From Leucobacter luti (GTDB taxonomy: Bacteria; Actinomycetota; Actinomycetes; Actinomycetales; Microbacteriaceae), in NCBI RefSeq assembly GCF_004217175.1, contig NZ_SHKI01000003.1:434697-498696 (forward strand): DNA of 64,000 bases. Reading direction: 5' to 3'. Positions 42,000 through 49,772 of this stretch are shown here, piece after piece (within the stretch, counting starts at the first letter, position 1; the number at the start of each line of letters is the position of its first letter). The notes under the pieces are model-generated. The model was given only the letters and a program-made list of their open reading frames with translations. It searched no databases and was not told where the DNA came from. Both the position numbers and the translations under genes were made by a program.

Positions 42000-43016
42000 A
42001 TGAACAGCGAGGCGGATGGGGTGCGCGATCAGGCGTGCGATCCGGAGTTCAGCGCGGGTCACCCCACCCGTCCCGGCGCCGCGGCCGCCGGGACGGGGCA
42101 CGGGCACGATCACGGGCTCCAGGGGGCGAGCACCGCGACCGGGAAGCACCGGAAGCGACTAATCATCGTGCTCTCGATCACGCTCACCGTGTTCGTGGTG
42201 CAGGTGATCGGCGCGCTGATCTCGAACTCCCTCGCGCTGCTCGCCGACGCGGGGCACATGCTCACCGACGCAACGGGGGTCGCGATCGCGCTGATCGCGA
42301 GCCTCATCGCGACGCTCCCCGCGACCTCGAAGCGCACGTTCGGCTACCTCCGTGTGGAGGTCCTCGCGGCGCTCGTCAACGGGATCGTGCTCGGAGTGAT
42401 CGCGGTGGTCATCTTCATCCAGGCCATCGCGCGCTTCGGCAGCGAGGTCGAGATTCAGACCGGCCCCATGCTCGTCGCCGCGATCATCGGCGGCGTGGCA
42501 AACCTCGTCTCGCTGCTCATCCTGCAGTCGGGCCAGAAGGAGAGCCTCAACGTGCGCGGCGCGTACCTTGAGGTGCTCGGCGATCTCCTCGGCTCCGTCG
42601 CCGTGGTGGTCGCGGCGGTCATCATCATGCTCACCGACCTCACGATCGTCGATCAGCTCGCGTCGATCCTGATTGCGCTGCTCATTTTCCCGCGCGCGAT
42701 CAGCCTGCTCCGCGAGGTCGTGGACGTGCTACTCGAGGCCTCCCCCAAGAACATCGACGTCGATGCCGCGCGCGACCACATGCTCGCGGTCCCCGGAGTT
42801 GCCGAGGTCCACGACGTGCACGCGTGGACGATCACGTCTGGGGTCCCGGCGTTCTCCGCCCACGTCACCGTCTCGGACACCGCCTGGGACGAGCGCGGCT
42901 ACCACGCGGTGCTCGACGAGCTGCGTGCCTGCCTGCACGAGCACTTTGACACCGAGCACGTGACCCTGCAGCTCGAGCCCGTGTCGCACGGGGACGACGA
43001 CGAGCAGCACCGCTAG
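42000..43016 (+). CDS. CDF family divalent metal exporter (CzcD/ZitB-like)
   Basis: 338-residue cation diffusion facilitator with six membrane segments and a cytosolic C-terminal domain. A His/Asp-rich stretch GHGHDHG precedes helix 1. LLADAGHMLTDATG (helix 2) and LEVLGDLLGSVAVV (helix 5) hold the paired H-x3-D type transport-site residues of Zn/Cd exporters. The frame is open for another 338 codons upstream, but this is antisense-free noise in frame with the ADH gene on a different phase; the ATG at 42000 matches the family. It converges on the glycosyltransferase at 43033. Confidence 0.9.
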   Translation: MNSEADGVRDQACDPEFSAGHPTRPGAAAAGTGHGHDHGLQGASTATGKHRKRLIIVLSITLTVFVVQVIGALISNSLALLADAGHMLTDATGVAIALIASLIATLPATSKRTFGYLRVEVLAALVNGIVLGVIAVVIFIQAIARFGSEVEIQTGPMLVAAIIGGVANLVSLLILQSGQKESLNVRGAYLEVLGDLLGSVAVVVAAVIIMLTDLTIVDQLASILIALLIFPRAISLLREVVDVLLEASPKNIDVDAARDHMLAVPGVAEVHDVHAWTITSGVPAFSAHVTVSDTAWDERGYHAVLDELRACLHEHFDTEHVTLQLEPVSHGDDDEQHR

Positions 43017-43032
43017 CGCGGGCGGCCCCGGA

Positions 43033-44538
43033 TCAGCCGGCCGCGCGGAGCGACGCGTTTCCGTGCGCGGTGGCATAGAGGTGCTCCGCGGCGCCCGCGG
43101 CATCGAGCCGTTCGCTCGCACTGAGCCGGACGCGCGCGCCCGAGGCCCCGTCCGCGGTCCCGGCAACCGTCCACAGGTCCACGCGATCGTTGCCGAAGCC
43201 TCGCAGCAGCTCCGGTGACAGCACGAAGGCGTAGCTGAGCGCCCCCGCGTCCGGGTCGTACCCGACCAGTCGGCCGGCGAGCGCGACCGTGCGGTCGCGG
43301 CGGCGGCACCCGAGGATCAGCCACACCCGCGGCGCACCGCTGGTCAGTCCGGCGGCGACGCGCCGGTTGAGGCCCCTCGCCGCCCGGCTTCCGCCGAACG
43401 CCCGCGCCACCCGGTCGAGGCGGCGCACCGCGCGCTGCCGGGCCGGGCCGGGGATTCCGCGCACGAGCCGCCCGCGAGCCACGCTCGGCACCGCGGCGAG
43501 CGTGAGCTCGGTCCCGCGCTCGGTGCCGCGCGCCTCGACGACGCGCGCCGCGTGCGCGCACTCCGGTTCGGCCGCGATGAGCGCCGTGAGCCCCACCACG
43601 TCTCCGGCTCGAATGAGCGCGAGCTTGCGCCGGTCCGTGGGGTGCGCGATCCGCGCGTCACCCGCGGGCGGGGCGAAGTCGCGCAGGAACTCGCGGTGCA
43701 GCGTGACCCACGTCTCCCGCGTCGGAAGCGACATGCGCCCCCACCGGTGCGGTGCGTAGAAGCGCAGGCCCTTCCGCTGGAAGAACTGCAGCACCAGGCG
43801 CTGCGCCGCCGTCGGATCCGGCGTGCCCTCGCTGAGAATCGCGGCGATCCGGCGGCACGAGGCAACGTAGTTGACCGGGTCGATCGCGCGCGACGAGATG
43901 TTCTGCCCGTCGTCTCGCAGCGCGATGAAGTAGAGCGGCCCTGCGCCGCACAGCAAAATCCGACTGGCGCGAGTGTACGCGCGCGCGACAAAGATCCCGT
44001 CTTCAAGCCGCACCCGCTCCTCGGGAAAGCGGAGCCCGGCGCGCTCGATCAGCGCCCGGCTGAACAGCTTCTGCGGCGAGAGCGTCTCCATGGCTCGCGC
44101 GATCGACATCTCCCCGGCCGGGTGCCGCCGGAAGAGCGACTGCACTCGCCGCCCGCCGGTTCCCTCGAGGCGCGGGATCACGATGTCGGCGGCGCGCGCC
44201 TCGGCCATCCGCACCATGTCGTGCAGCGCGTGTGGCGCCATTGTGTCGTCGGCGTCCATGAAGAACAGGTAGTCTCCCCGTGCGCGCTCGATCCCGCGGT
44301 TGCGCGGCGCGCCGGGCCACCCGCTGTTTGGCTGATGCACCACGACGAGGCGGTGATCCCGCTGCGCGAACCGGTCGAGCTCGGCCCCGGATCCGTCCGT
44401 CGAGCCGTCGTTGACCGCGACAACCTCAATCTCCGCGAGGTCTTGCGCGAGCACCGACCTCAGCGTGGCCGTGAGGTACGGCATCGCGTTGTACACAGGG
44501 ATAATCACGCTGACGCGTGGCTCACGTACGTGGCTCAT
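43033..44538 (-). CDS. Family 2 glycosyltransferase with C-terminal extension
   Basis: 501-residue protein. The N-terminal 220 residues form a GT-A domain: VSVIIPVYNAMPYL, VAVNDGSTDGS and FMDADDT (the DXD metal and nucleotide site), followed by QKLFSRALIE. The C-terminal 250 residues match the extension seen in teichoic-acid and poly-glycerol-phosphate glycosyltransferases, ending in a beta-rich part of unclear role. It probably adds sugars to a wall polymer. GGAGGACCC before the ATG at 44538 beats the ATG at 44598. Monocistronic, convergent with the metal exporter. Confidence 0.83.
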   Translation of the reverse strand: MSHVREPRVSVIIPVYNAMPYLTATLRSVLAQDLAEIEVVAVNDGSTDGSGAELDRFAQRDHRLVVVHQPNSGWPGAPRNRGIERARGDYLFFMDADDTMAPHALHDMVRMAEARAADIVIPRLEGTGGRRVQSLFRRHPAGEMSIARAMETLSPQKLFSRALIERAGLRFPEERVRLEDGIFVARAYTRASRILLCGAGPLYFIALRDDGQNISSRAIDPVNYVASCRRIAAILSEGTPDPTAAQRLVLQFFQRKGLRFYAPHRWGRMSLPTRETWVTLHREFLRDFAPPAGDARIAHPTDRRKLALIRAGDVVGLTALIAAEPECAHAARVVEARGTERGTELTLAAVPSVARGRLVRGIPGPARQRAVRRLDRVARAFGGSRAARGLNRRVAAGLTSGAPRVWLILGCRRRDRTVALAGRLVGYDPDAGALSYAFVLSPELLRGFGNDRVDLWTVAGTADGASGARVRLSASERLDAAGAAEHLYATAHGNASLRAAG

Positions 44539-44636
44539 CGGGTCCTCCGCCCAGACGGGCGCGGAAGGAGGCTCCTCGTGCGCCCCCACTGAGGACACTA
44601 CCGAAGCCGGGCTTGAGATTTGCTGGCCGCACGAGA

Positions 44637-44678
44637 AGCGCCCCGGCGCGGGCGCGTGAACGCTCGCGCCGGGGCGCT
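44637..44678 (-). terminator. Hairpin terminator after the 2-oxoacid dehydrogenase operon
   Basis: Perfect 14-base-pair stem AGCGCCCCGGCGCG (44637-44650) / CGCGCCGGGGCGCT (44665-44678) with a 14-base loop, placed 17 bases beyond the E2 stop codon. Confidence 0.7.
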
Positions 44679-44694
44679 GTACCGCGGCCGCGGC

Positions 44695-46032
44695 TCAGTC
44701 GAGCAGCAGCGCCGGCTCCTCGAGCACCGAGGCGACGTCTGCCACAAACCGGGAGATCACGTCGCCGTCCACGATGCGGTGGTCGAACGAACCGCCCACC
44801 GTCGTCACCATGCGCGGGCGCACCTCACCGTTCACGACCCAGGGCTTCTCCCTGATCGTGCCCATGGCCATGATCGCGCACTCCCCCGGGTTCAGGATCG
44901 GAGTGCCGAAGTCCATGCCGAACACGCCGATGTTCGTGATCGTGATCGTGCCGTTTGCCATCTCCGCGGGCTGGGTGCGGCCGTCGCGCGCGGTGAACGT
45001 CAGCTGCTCGATCGCCTTTGCGAGGTCGAGCAGACTCAGCTCCTGCGCCTCCTTGATGTTCGGCACCACGAGGCCGCGCGGGGTGGCCGCCGCGATCCCG
45101 AGGTTCACGAAGTTGTGGCGGATGATCTCGGTCTCCGTGAAGGTCGAGTTCACCTCTGGGTTGCGGCGGATCGCCCACAGCATCGCCTTCGCGAAGATGA
45201 GGAGCGGGGATACCTTGACCCCGGCGAAGTCAGACGAGGTCTTGAGCCGCTTCACGAACTCCATCGTGCGGGTGGCGTCAACGTCTGTGAAGACGCTCAC
45301 GTGCGGCGCCTCCGAGGAGCTCGCCACCATGGCCTTCGCGATCTGCTTGCGCATCCCCTTCAGCGGGATCCGCTCTTCGCGCTCGGCGGCGGGCTGCGGT
45401 GTCTCGCGGTTGCGGAACACGCGCGCCTGGCTCTCGTGGCGCTCCACATCAGCGCGCAGCACCTCCCCCGCGGGCCCCGTGCCCTCGACCTCGGACAGCG
45501 TGACGCCGAGGTCCTTCGCGAGCTTGCGGATCGGCGGTTTCGCGAGCACCGCTCCGGGCGCGGTTCCCGACGCGGCCACGGCCGGCCGCACCCCGTCGGT
45601 GCGCGGGAGCACCGGCTCCCCGCCTCGGCGGCGGCGCGACTTGGCTGCGCCCGTGGTGCCGTAGCCGACGAGCACCGCGCCGGCGGGCTCCTCGTGCTCG
45701 ACGGTCGCCGCGGCGTCGGCCGCGACGTCTCGGACCTCGGCGGTGACGGCCGCGGGCGCGGCGGGCGCAGCCCCGGCATCCTGCCCGGCCCCGTCGGTCG
45801 CGACGCGCATGATCGGATCGCCGACGGGCACGGTCTGCCCCGGTTCGGCGAGCAGCTCGGTGACCGTGCCGACAAACGGGGAGGGCAGCTCGACCACCGA
45901 CTTCGCGGTCTCGATCTCGCAGATCACCTGGTTTAGCGCGACCGCGTCGCCCGGCGCAACGTGCCACGCGACAATCTCAGCCTCGGTCAGCCCCTCGCCG
46001 ACGTCCGGCAGTGGAAACGACATCTCACTCAT
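44695..46032 (-). CDS. Dihydrolipoamide acyltransferase (E2) of 2-oxoacid dehydrogenase
   Basis: 445-residue E2 subunit. Lipoyl domain 1-80 with Lys44 in [10 protein letters not shown]. An Ala/Pro/Glu linker leads to a peripheral subunit-binding domain ([21 protein letters not shown], about 175-200). The catalytic domain ends in FDHRIVDGD with His418. Single lipoyl domain and context with E1alpha/E1beta fit the branched-chain 2-oxoacid or acetoin/pyruvate type. GGAGGAACCGCT supports the ATG at 46032. It is the last gene of the operon. No E3 gene is present, so a shared lipoamide dehydrogenase from elsewhere must serve. Confidence 0.93.
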   Translation of the reverse strand: MSEMSFPLPDVGEGLTEAEIVAWHVAPGDAVALNQVICEIETAKSVVELPSPFVGTVTELLAEPGQTVPVGDPIMRVATDGAGQDAGAAPAAPAAVTAEVRDVAADAAATVEHEEPAGAVLVGYGTTGAAKSRRRRGGEPVLPRTDGVRPAVAASGTAPGAVLAKPPIRKLAKDLGVTLSEVEGTGPAGEVLRADVERHESQARVFRNRETPQPAAEREERIPLKGMRKQIAKAMVASSSEAPHVSVFTDVDATRTMEFVKRLKTSSDFAGVKVSPLLIFAKAMLWAIRRNPEVNSTFTETEIIRHNFVNLGIAAATPRGLVVPNIKEAQELSLLDLAKAIEQLTFTARDGRTQPAEMANGTITITNIGVFGMDFGTPILNPGECAIMAMGTIREKPWVVNGEVRPRMVTTVGGSFDHRIVDGDVISRFVADVASVLEEPALLLD

Positions 46033-46050
46033 AGCGGTTCCTCCGTCGGG

Positions 46051-47055
46051 TTAATACTGCAGTGTACGGTCGACCGCTTCAAGTACGCGGTCGGCGTCGG
46101 GCAGGTACAGCCCCTCAAGGTGGGCGGGCGGGAACGGCACGTCATAGCCGGAGACCCGCAGCACGGGCGCCTGCAGCGCCGTGAACGCGTGCTCGGTGAC
46201 GGTGGCGGCGACCTCGCTTCCGAGACTCACCCCGCCCTGCGCCTCCTGCGCGACAACGAGGCGGCCCGTCTTGCGCACCGACGCGATCAGCGGCGCGTAG
46301 TCGATCGGCGACAGGCTGCGCAGGTCGACGACCTCGAGGCTCGTGCCCTCGGACTGCGCCACCTCGGCGGCCTGCAGCAGGGTCGTCACCATCGCCCCGT
46401 GACCCACCACGGTGCAGTCGGTGCCGGTGCGCGCAACTCGGGTCTGGTGCAGCCCGGCGACGGGGGCGGTTGGATCGACCTCCCCCTTCTGCCAGTACTT
46501 GGCCTTGGGCTCGAAGAACAGCACCGGGTCGGGCGACTGGATCGCCTGCTGGATCATCCAGTAAGCATCGTTCGGCGTCGACGGCGCGACGACCCGCAGG
46601 CCCGGGGTATGCGCGAAGTACGCCTCCGGGCTCTCCTGGTGGTGCTCCACCGCGCCGATGTGCCCGCCGTAGGGCACGCGGATCACCACGGGCATCGGTA
46701 CGGCCCCGTCGTGGCGATTCGTGATCTTCGCCAGCTGAGTCACGATCTGGTTAAAGCCGGGGAAGATGAAGCCGTCGAACTGGATCTCGCACACGGGCCG
46801 GTAGCCGCGCATCGCGAGTCCGATCGCGCTGCCGATGATGCCGGCCTCGGCCAGTGGCGTGTCGAGTACGCGCGCGGATCCGAAGTCCGCCTGCAGCCTG
46901 TCAGTGACGCGGAAGACACCCCCGAGCGGGCCGATGTCTTCACCCATCAGGATCACCCGGTCGTCGGCCGCCATCGCCGCGCGCAGCCCCTCGTTGATGG
47001 CGCGGGCGATGGGCAGCGTGCCCGGCTCGCTCAGCGTGGTCACGGTGCCGCTCAT
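46051..47055 (-). CDS. 2-oxoacid dehydrogenase E1 component, beta subunit
   Basis: 334-residue subunit of the heterotetrameric E1 (transketolase C-terminal half type). GEDIGPLGGVFRVTDRLQ, DTPLAEAGIIGSAIGLAMRG and EIQFDGFIFPGFNQI are the strongly conserved blocks of BkdB/PdhB proteins. It completes the TPP site with the alpha subunit and decarboxylates the 2-oxoacid. Its ATG overlaps the stop of the alpha gene (ATGA), and E2 starts 18 bases after its stop. Branched-chain substrate most likely, given the aminotransferase in the operon. Confidence 0.93.
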   Translation of the reverse strand: MSGTVTTLSEPGTLPIARAINEGLRAAMAADDRVILMGEDIGPLGGVFRVTDRLQADFGSARVLDTPLAEAGIIGSAIGLAMRGYRPVCEIQFDGFIFPGFNQIVTQLAKITNRHDGAVPMPVVIRVPYGGHIGAVEHHQESPEAYFAHTPGLRVVAPSTPNDAYWMIQQAIQSPDPVLFFEPKAKYWQKGEVDPTAPVAGLHQTRVARTGTDCTVVGHGAMVTTLLQAAEVAQSEGTSLEVVDLRSLSPIDYAPLIASVRKTGRLVVAQEAQGGVSLGSEVAATVTEHAFTALQAPVLRVSGYDVPFPPAHLEGLYLPDADRVLEAVDRTLQY

Positions 47056-48236
47056 GCGCCCGCCCCTTCCTGCGTCTGGAACGAGGCCTCATAGCGCGCG
47101 AGCCAGGCCCGCTGCTCCTCGATCCGCGGGTGTTCTTCTGAGTACACGTGCGCGAACATCGAATCGGCATCGGGCGGCGGCAGCTGGAGGATCGCGTCGC
47201 GCGCCACCTTGGCCTCCCGGTCGGCGGTCTCGCGCACCTCAGCGAAGAACTCGTCGCCAACGCCGAGGGACCGCAGGTGCGTCTCGAGACGCGCAACCGG
47301 GTCGCGCGCTTCCCAGTGCGCGAGCTCTTCCTCCTCGCGGTACCGCGTGGGGTCGTCGCTCGTGGTGTGCGCCCCAATCCGGTAGGTCAGCGCCTCGATG
47401 TAGCCGGGCCCGTGGCCGGTGCGCGCGAGCTTGAGCATGCGCCTGGCCACCGCGTACGCGGCGAGCGGGTCATTGCCGTCGATCTGCACGGCGCGGATGC
47501 CAAAGCCGATGGCGCGGCGGTACAGCGGGGTGCGTGACTGGCGCGCGACCGGCACCGAGATCGCCCAGCGGTTGTTCTGCACCACGAAGACCTCGGGGGT
47601 CTGGTAGCTCGCCGCGAAGATCATCGATTCGTTTGCGTCGCCCTGGCTGCTCGTCCCGTCGCCGTAGAACACGAGTGTCGCCTCGCCGGTCGCGGTGCCG
47701 GCCTCGCCGGCGTCGAGTGCCGGGTCCCCCGCCGCACGCTTCGCATCGAGCAGCTGGCCGAGCGCGTAGCCCGTCGCGTGCTGCGTCTGCGCGCCGAGCA
47801 CGAGCGTGTAGAGGTGAAAGTTGCCGTGCGCTGGATCGGTCACGTCCCAGCCGCCGTGCGTGAGGCCGCGGAACTGCGCGGCAAGCTGCACGCGCGGCAC
47901 CCCGCGGATGTGCGCGATCGTGTGCTCGCGGTACGCGGGGAAGATGTGGTCCTGCGGCTCGGCAGCCCGGCCGATCCCGGCCTGGCACCCCTCCTGCCCG
48001 ATGCTCGGGACCCACAGCGCGAGCTGCCCCTGCCGCTGCAGGTGCGTGCACTCGACGTCGAACGCGCGAGTGGACACCATGTCGCGGTACCACTGCGAGA
48101 ACTCGGCGACGCCCACGCCAGCGAGCTCGTCGGCGTACTCAGCGGCGGTCTCCGACGGGGCGTAGTTCCCGTCGGCGTCGAGGAAGCGGATCGGCTCCGG
48201 ATCCTGCGTGTCAATGGTGAGTGCGGACTGCGTCAC
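47052..48236 (-). CDS. 2-oxoacid dehydrogenase E1 component, alpha subunit
   Basis: 394-residue TPP-binding subunit. GDGTSSQGDANESMIFAAS begins the Mg-TPP motif, which ends in VQNNRWAIS. Conserved blocks QGQLALWVPSIGQEG and FPAYREHTIAHIRG surround the cofactor. RIGAHTTSDDPTRYR is the phosphorylation-loop region, typical of BCKDH E1alpha. The GTG at 48236 overlaps the TGA of the aminotransferase gene (GTGA), so coupling decides the start. Role: oxidative decarboxylation of branched-chain 2-oxoacids, supplying acyl-CoA for degradation or for anteiso/iso fatty-acid primers. Confidence 0.93.
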   Translation of the reverse strand: MTQSALTIDTQDPEPIRFLDADGNYAPSETAAEYADELAGVGVAEFSQWYRDMVSTRAFDVECTHLQRQGQLALWVPSIGQEGCQAGIGRAAEPQDHIFPAYREHTIAHIRGVPRVQLAAQFRGLTHGGWDVTDPAHGNFHLYTLVLGAQTQHATGYALGQLLDAKRAAGDPALDAGEAGTATGEATLVFYGDGTSSQGDANESMIFAASYQTPEVFVVQNNRWAISVPVARQSRTPLYRRAIGFGIRAVQIDGNDPLAAYAVARRMLKLARTGHGPGYIEALTYRIGAHTTSDDPTRYREEEELAHWEARDPVARLETHLRSLGVGDEFFAEVRETADREAKVARDAILQLPPPDADSMFAHVYSEEHPRIEEQRAWLARYEASFQTQEGAGA

Positions 48237-49348
48237 GCGGCTCCTCCCAGCTGCGCGAGAAATTCGCGCACGTGTTCGATGATCACGGCGAGGCTCTCGT
48301 CCTCGCCGACTGAGATGCGGACCCCCGCGCCCGCGAACGGACGCACGAGCGTGCCGGCCGCGGCGAACGACGCCCCGAGCGCGAGCGCATCGGGCACGCC
48401 GCCGCCTCCGGCCGCGGTCTCCGGGATCCAGACGAAGTTTCCCTGCGCGTCCGGCACGTCGAGGCCGAGCTCGCGCAGCCCCGCACCCAGACGGTCGCGG
48501 CGGTCGACGATCGCGGCCACGCGCTCCGCGTGCACGGCGCGGGCCTCCGGGGTGAGCGAGGCGCGCGCCGCGCTCTCGGCGATCCCGGTCACCGAGAGCG
48601 GGATCGCCACGCTCGCGGCGGCGCGGAAGATCGCCGGGTCCCCCACCCCGTAGCCGATGCGCAGGCCGGCGAGGCCGTAGGCCTTGGAGAACGTGCGGAG
48701 CACCACCAGGTTGGGGGAGCTGGCGAGGATGTCCTCACCGCGCACCGCCGCCGGGTCGGTGACGAATTCGCGGTACGCCTCGTCAAGCACCACCAGGGTG
48801 TCTGCGGGCACGCGGGCCAGGAAGCGCTCGACGTCGGCACGCGCGAGCGCCGGCCCCGTCGGGTTGTTCGGGGTGCACAGCAGGATCACGCGCGTGCGCT
48901 CGGTGATCGCCGCGGCCATCGCGTCGAGGTCGTGCTCGGCGGTCGCGGTGAGCGGCACGCCCACGGGCGTCGCACCCGAGGCGAGCCCGAGCGCGGGGTA
49001 GGCCTCAAAGCTCGGCCAGGCGTACAGGTACTCATCCCCCGGACCCGCGGCGGCGTGCACGAGCTGATAGAGGATCGCGACGGAGCCGGCTGCGAGGTGG
49101 ACGTGGTCGGCGGCGACCCCGAACTCGGCGGCGATCTCCGCGCGCAGCTCGGGCATCGCCGCCGCGGCGTAGCGGTTCACGTCCCCGCGCGCGGCGATCG
49201 CCGCCGCGACGCCGGGGAGCGGGGCGAACGGATTCTCGTTGCTCGACAGCTTGAATCCGGGTTGCGTGGGCGTCGCCCCCTGCCGATAGGCGGGGACGGC
49301 GAGGACCTCGGGGCGGAACCGCACCGGCGGCGGGGCGTTATCGCTCAT
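48233..49348 (-). CDS. Histidinol-phosphate/aromatic aminotransferase-like PLP enzyme
   Basis: 371-residue fold-type I aminotransferase. SNENPFAPLP (substrate side), TPNNPTG (160-166), LDEAYREF and TFSKAYGLAGLRIGY with the PLP Lys222 are the HisC/aromatic aminotransferase blocks. In actinobacteria this family covers both HisC and an aromatic aminotransferase. As first gene of a translationally coupled operon with E1alpha, E1beta and E2, it may feed a 2-oxoacid from an amino acid into the complex rather than act in histidine synthesis. ATG 49348 gives the family length; the longer frame crosses the intergenic region. Confidence 0.88.
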   Translation of the reverse strand: MSDNAPPPVRFRPEVLAVPAYRQGATPTQPGFKLSSNENPFAPLPGVAAAIAARGDVNRYAAAAMPELRAEIAAEFGVAADHVHLAAGSVAILYQLVHAAAGPGDEYLYAWPSFEAYPALGLASGATPVGVPLTATAEHDLDAMAAAITERTRVILLCTPNNPTGPALARADVERFLARVPADTLVVLDEAYREFVTDPAAVRGEDILASSPNLVVLRTFSKAYGLAGLRIGYGVGDPAIFRAAASVAIPLSVTGIAESAARASLTPEARAVHAERVAAIVDRRDRLGAGLRELGLDVPDAQGNFVWIPETAAGGGGVPDALALGASFAAAGTLVRPFAGAGVRISVGEDESLAVIIEHVREFLAQLGGAA

Positions 49349-49772
49349 AGGCCCAAGTGTATCGAGGGGGTATCTCCGCAGCGGGATACGCCCGCGCGAA
49401 TCTCTCCCGGACCGCCGAGGCGCTGCGCGCCACCGAGTCGGCCCCCGCGGGCCTGGGCGGCGAACCTCGTGGCCGCCGCGGCCGGAGCGAAAACATATTC
49501 GACTCGAGGGCTGGACGATTACAAAACACCAGATCCCAGGCGCACATGGCTTTCCACATGTGGATAACCCTGTGCATGAATCGAAGCTGTGTGCCGCACA
49601 TTCTGCACAGGGCGTGGGAAAAAGTGTGGATAACTCGAAAACTTCTGCGAAATTACAACGGTGTAATTCAACAGGCAGCCGCGGCCCTGCCCACACTCGT
49701 GAAACGGGGACAGCCCCCGACAAGAACGTGTCCTTGTCGGGGGCTGTCTCCGGAGCTGGGCAGCGCCGTCCG
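49349..49772. other. 424-base intergenic region with DnaA-box-like cluster and terminator
   Basis: Less GC-rich than its surroundings, especially 49500-49680. It holds two perfect DnaA boxes (TGTGGATAA at 49559-49567 and 49625-49633) and two one-mismatch relatives (49571-49579, 49601-49609), plus a terminator hairpin at 49709-49748. It also must contain the promoter of the hisC-like operon, for which no clear -10/-35 pair was identified. No coding frame here looks real. Confidence 0.6.
49709..49748 (-). terminator. Terminator hairpin of the phosphoesterase gene
   Basis: Perfect 16-base-pair stem GACAGCCCCCGACAAG (49709-49724) / CTTGTCGGGGGCTGTC (49733-49748) with an 8-base loop, 25 bases beyond the stop of the minus-strand phosphoesterase. 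Confidence 0.75.
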
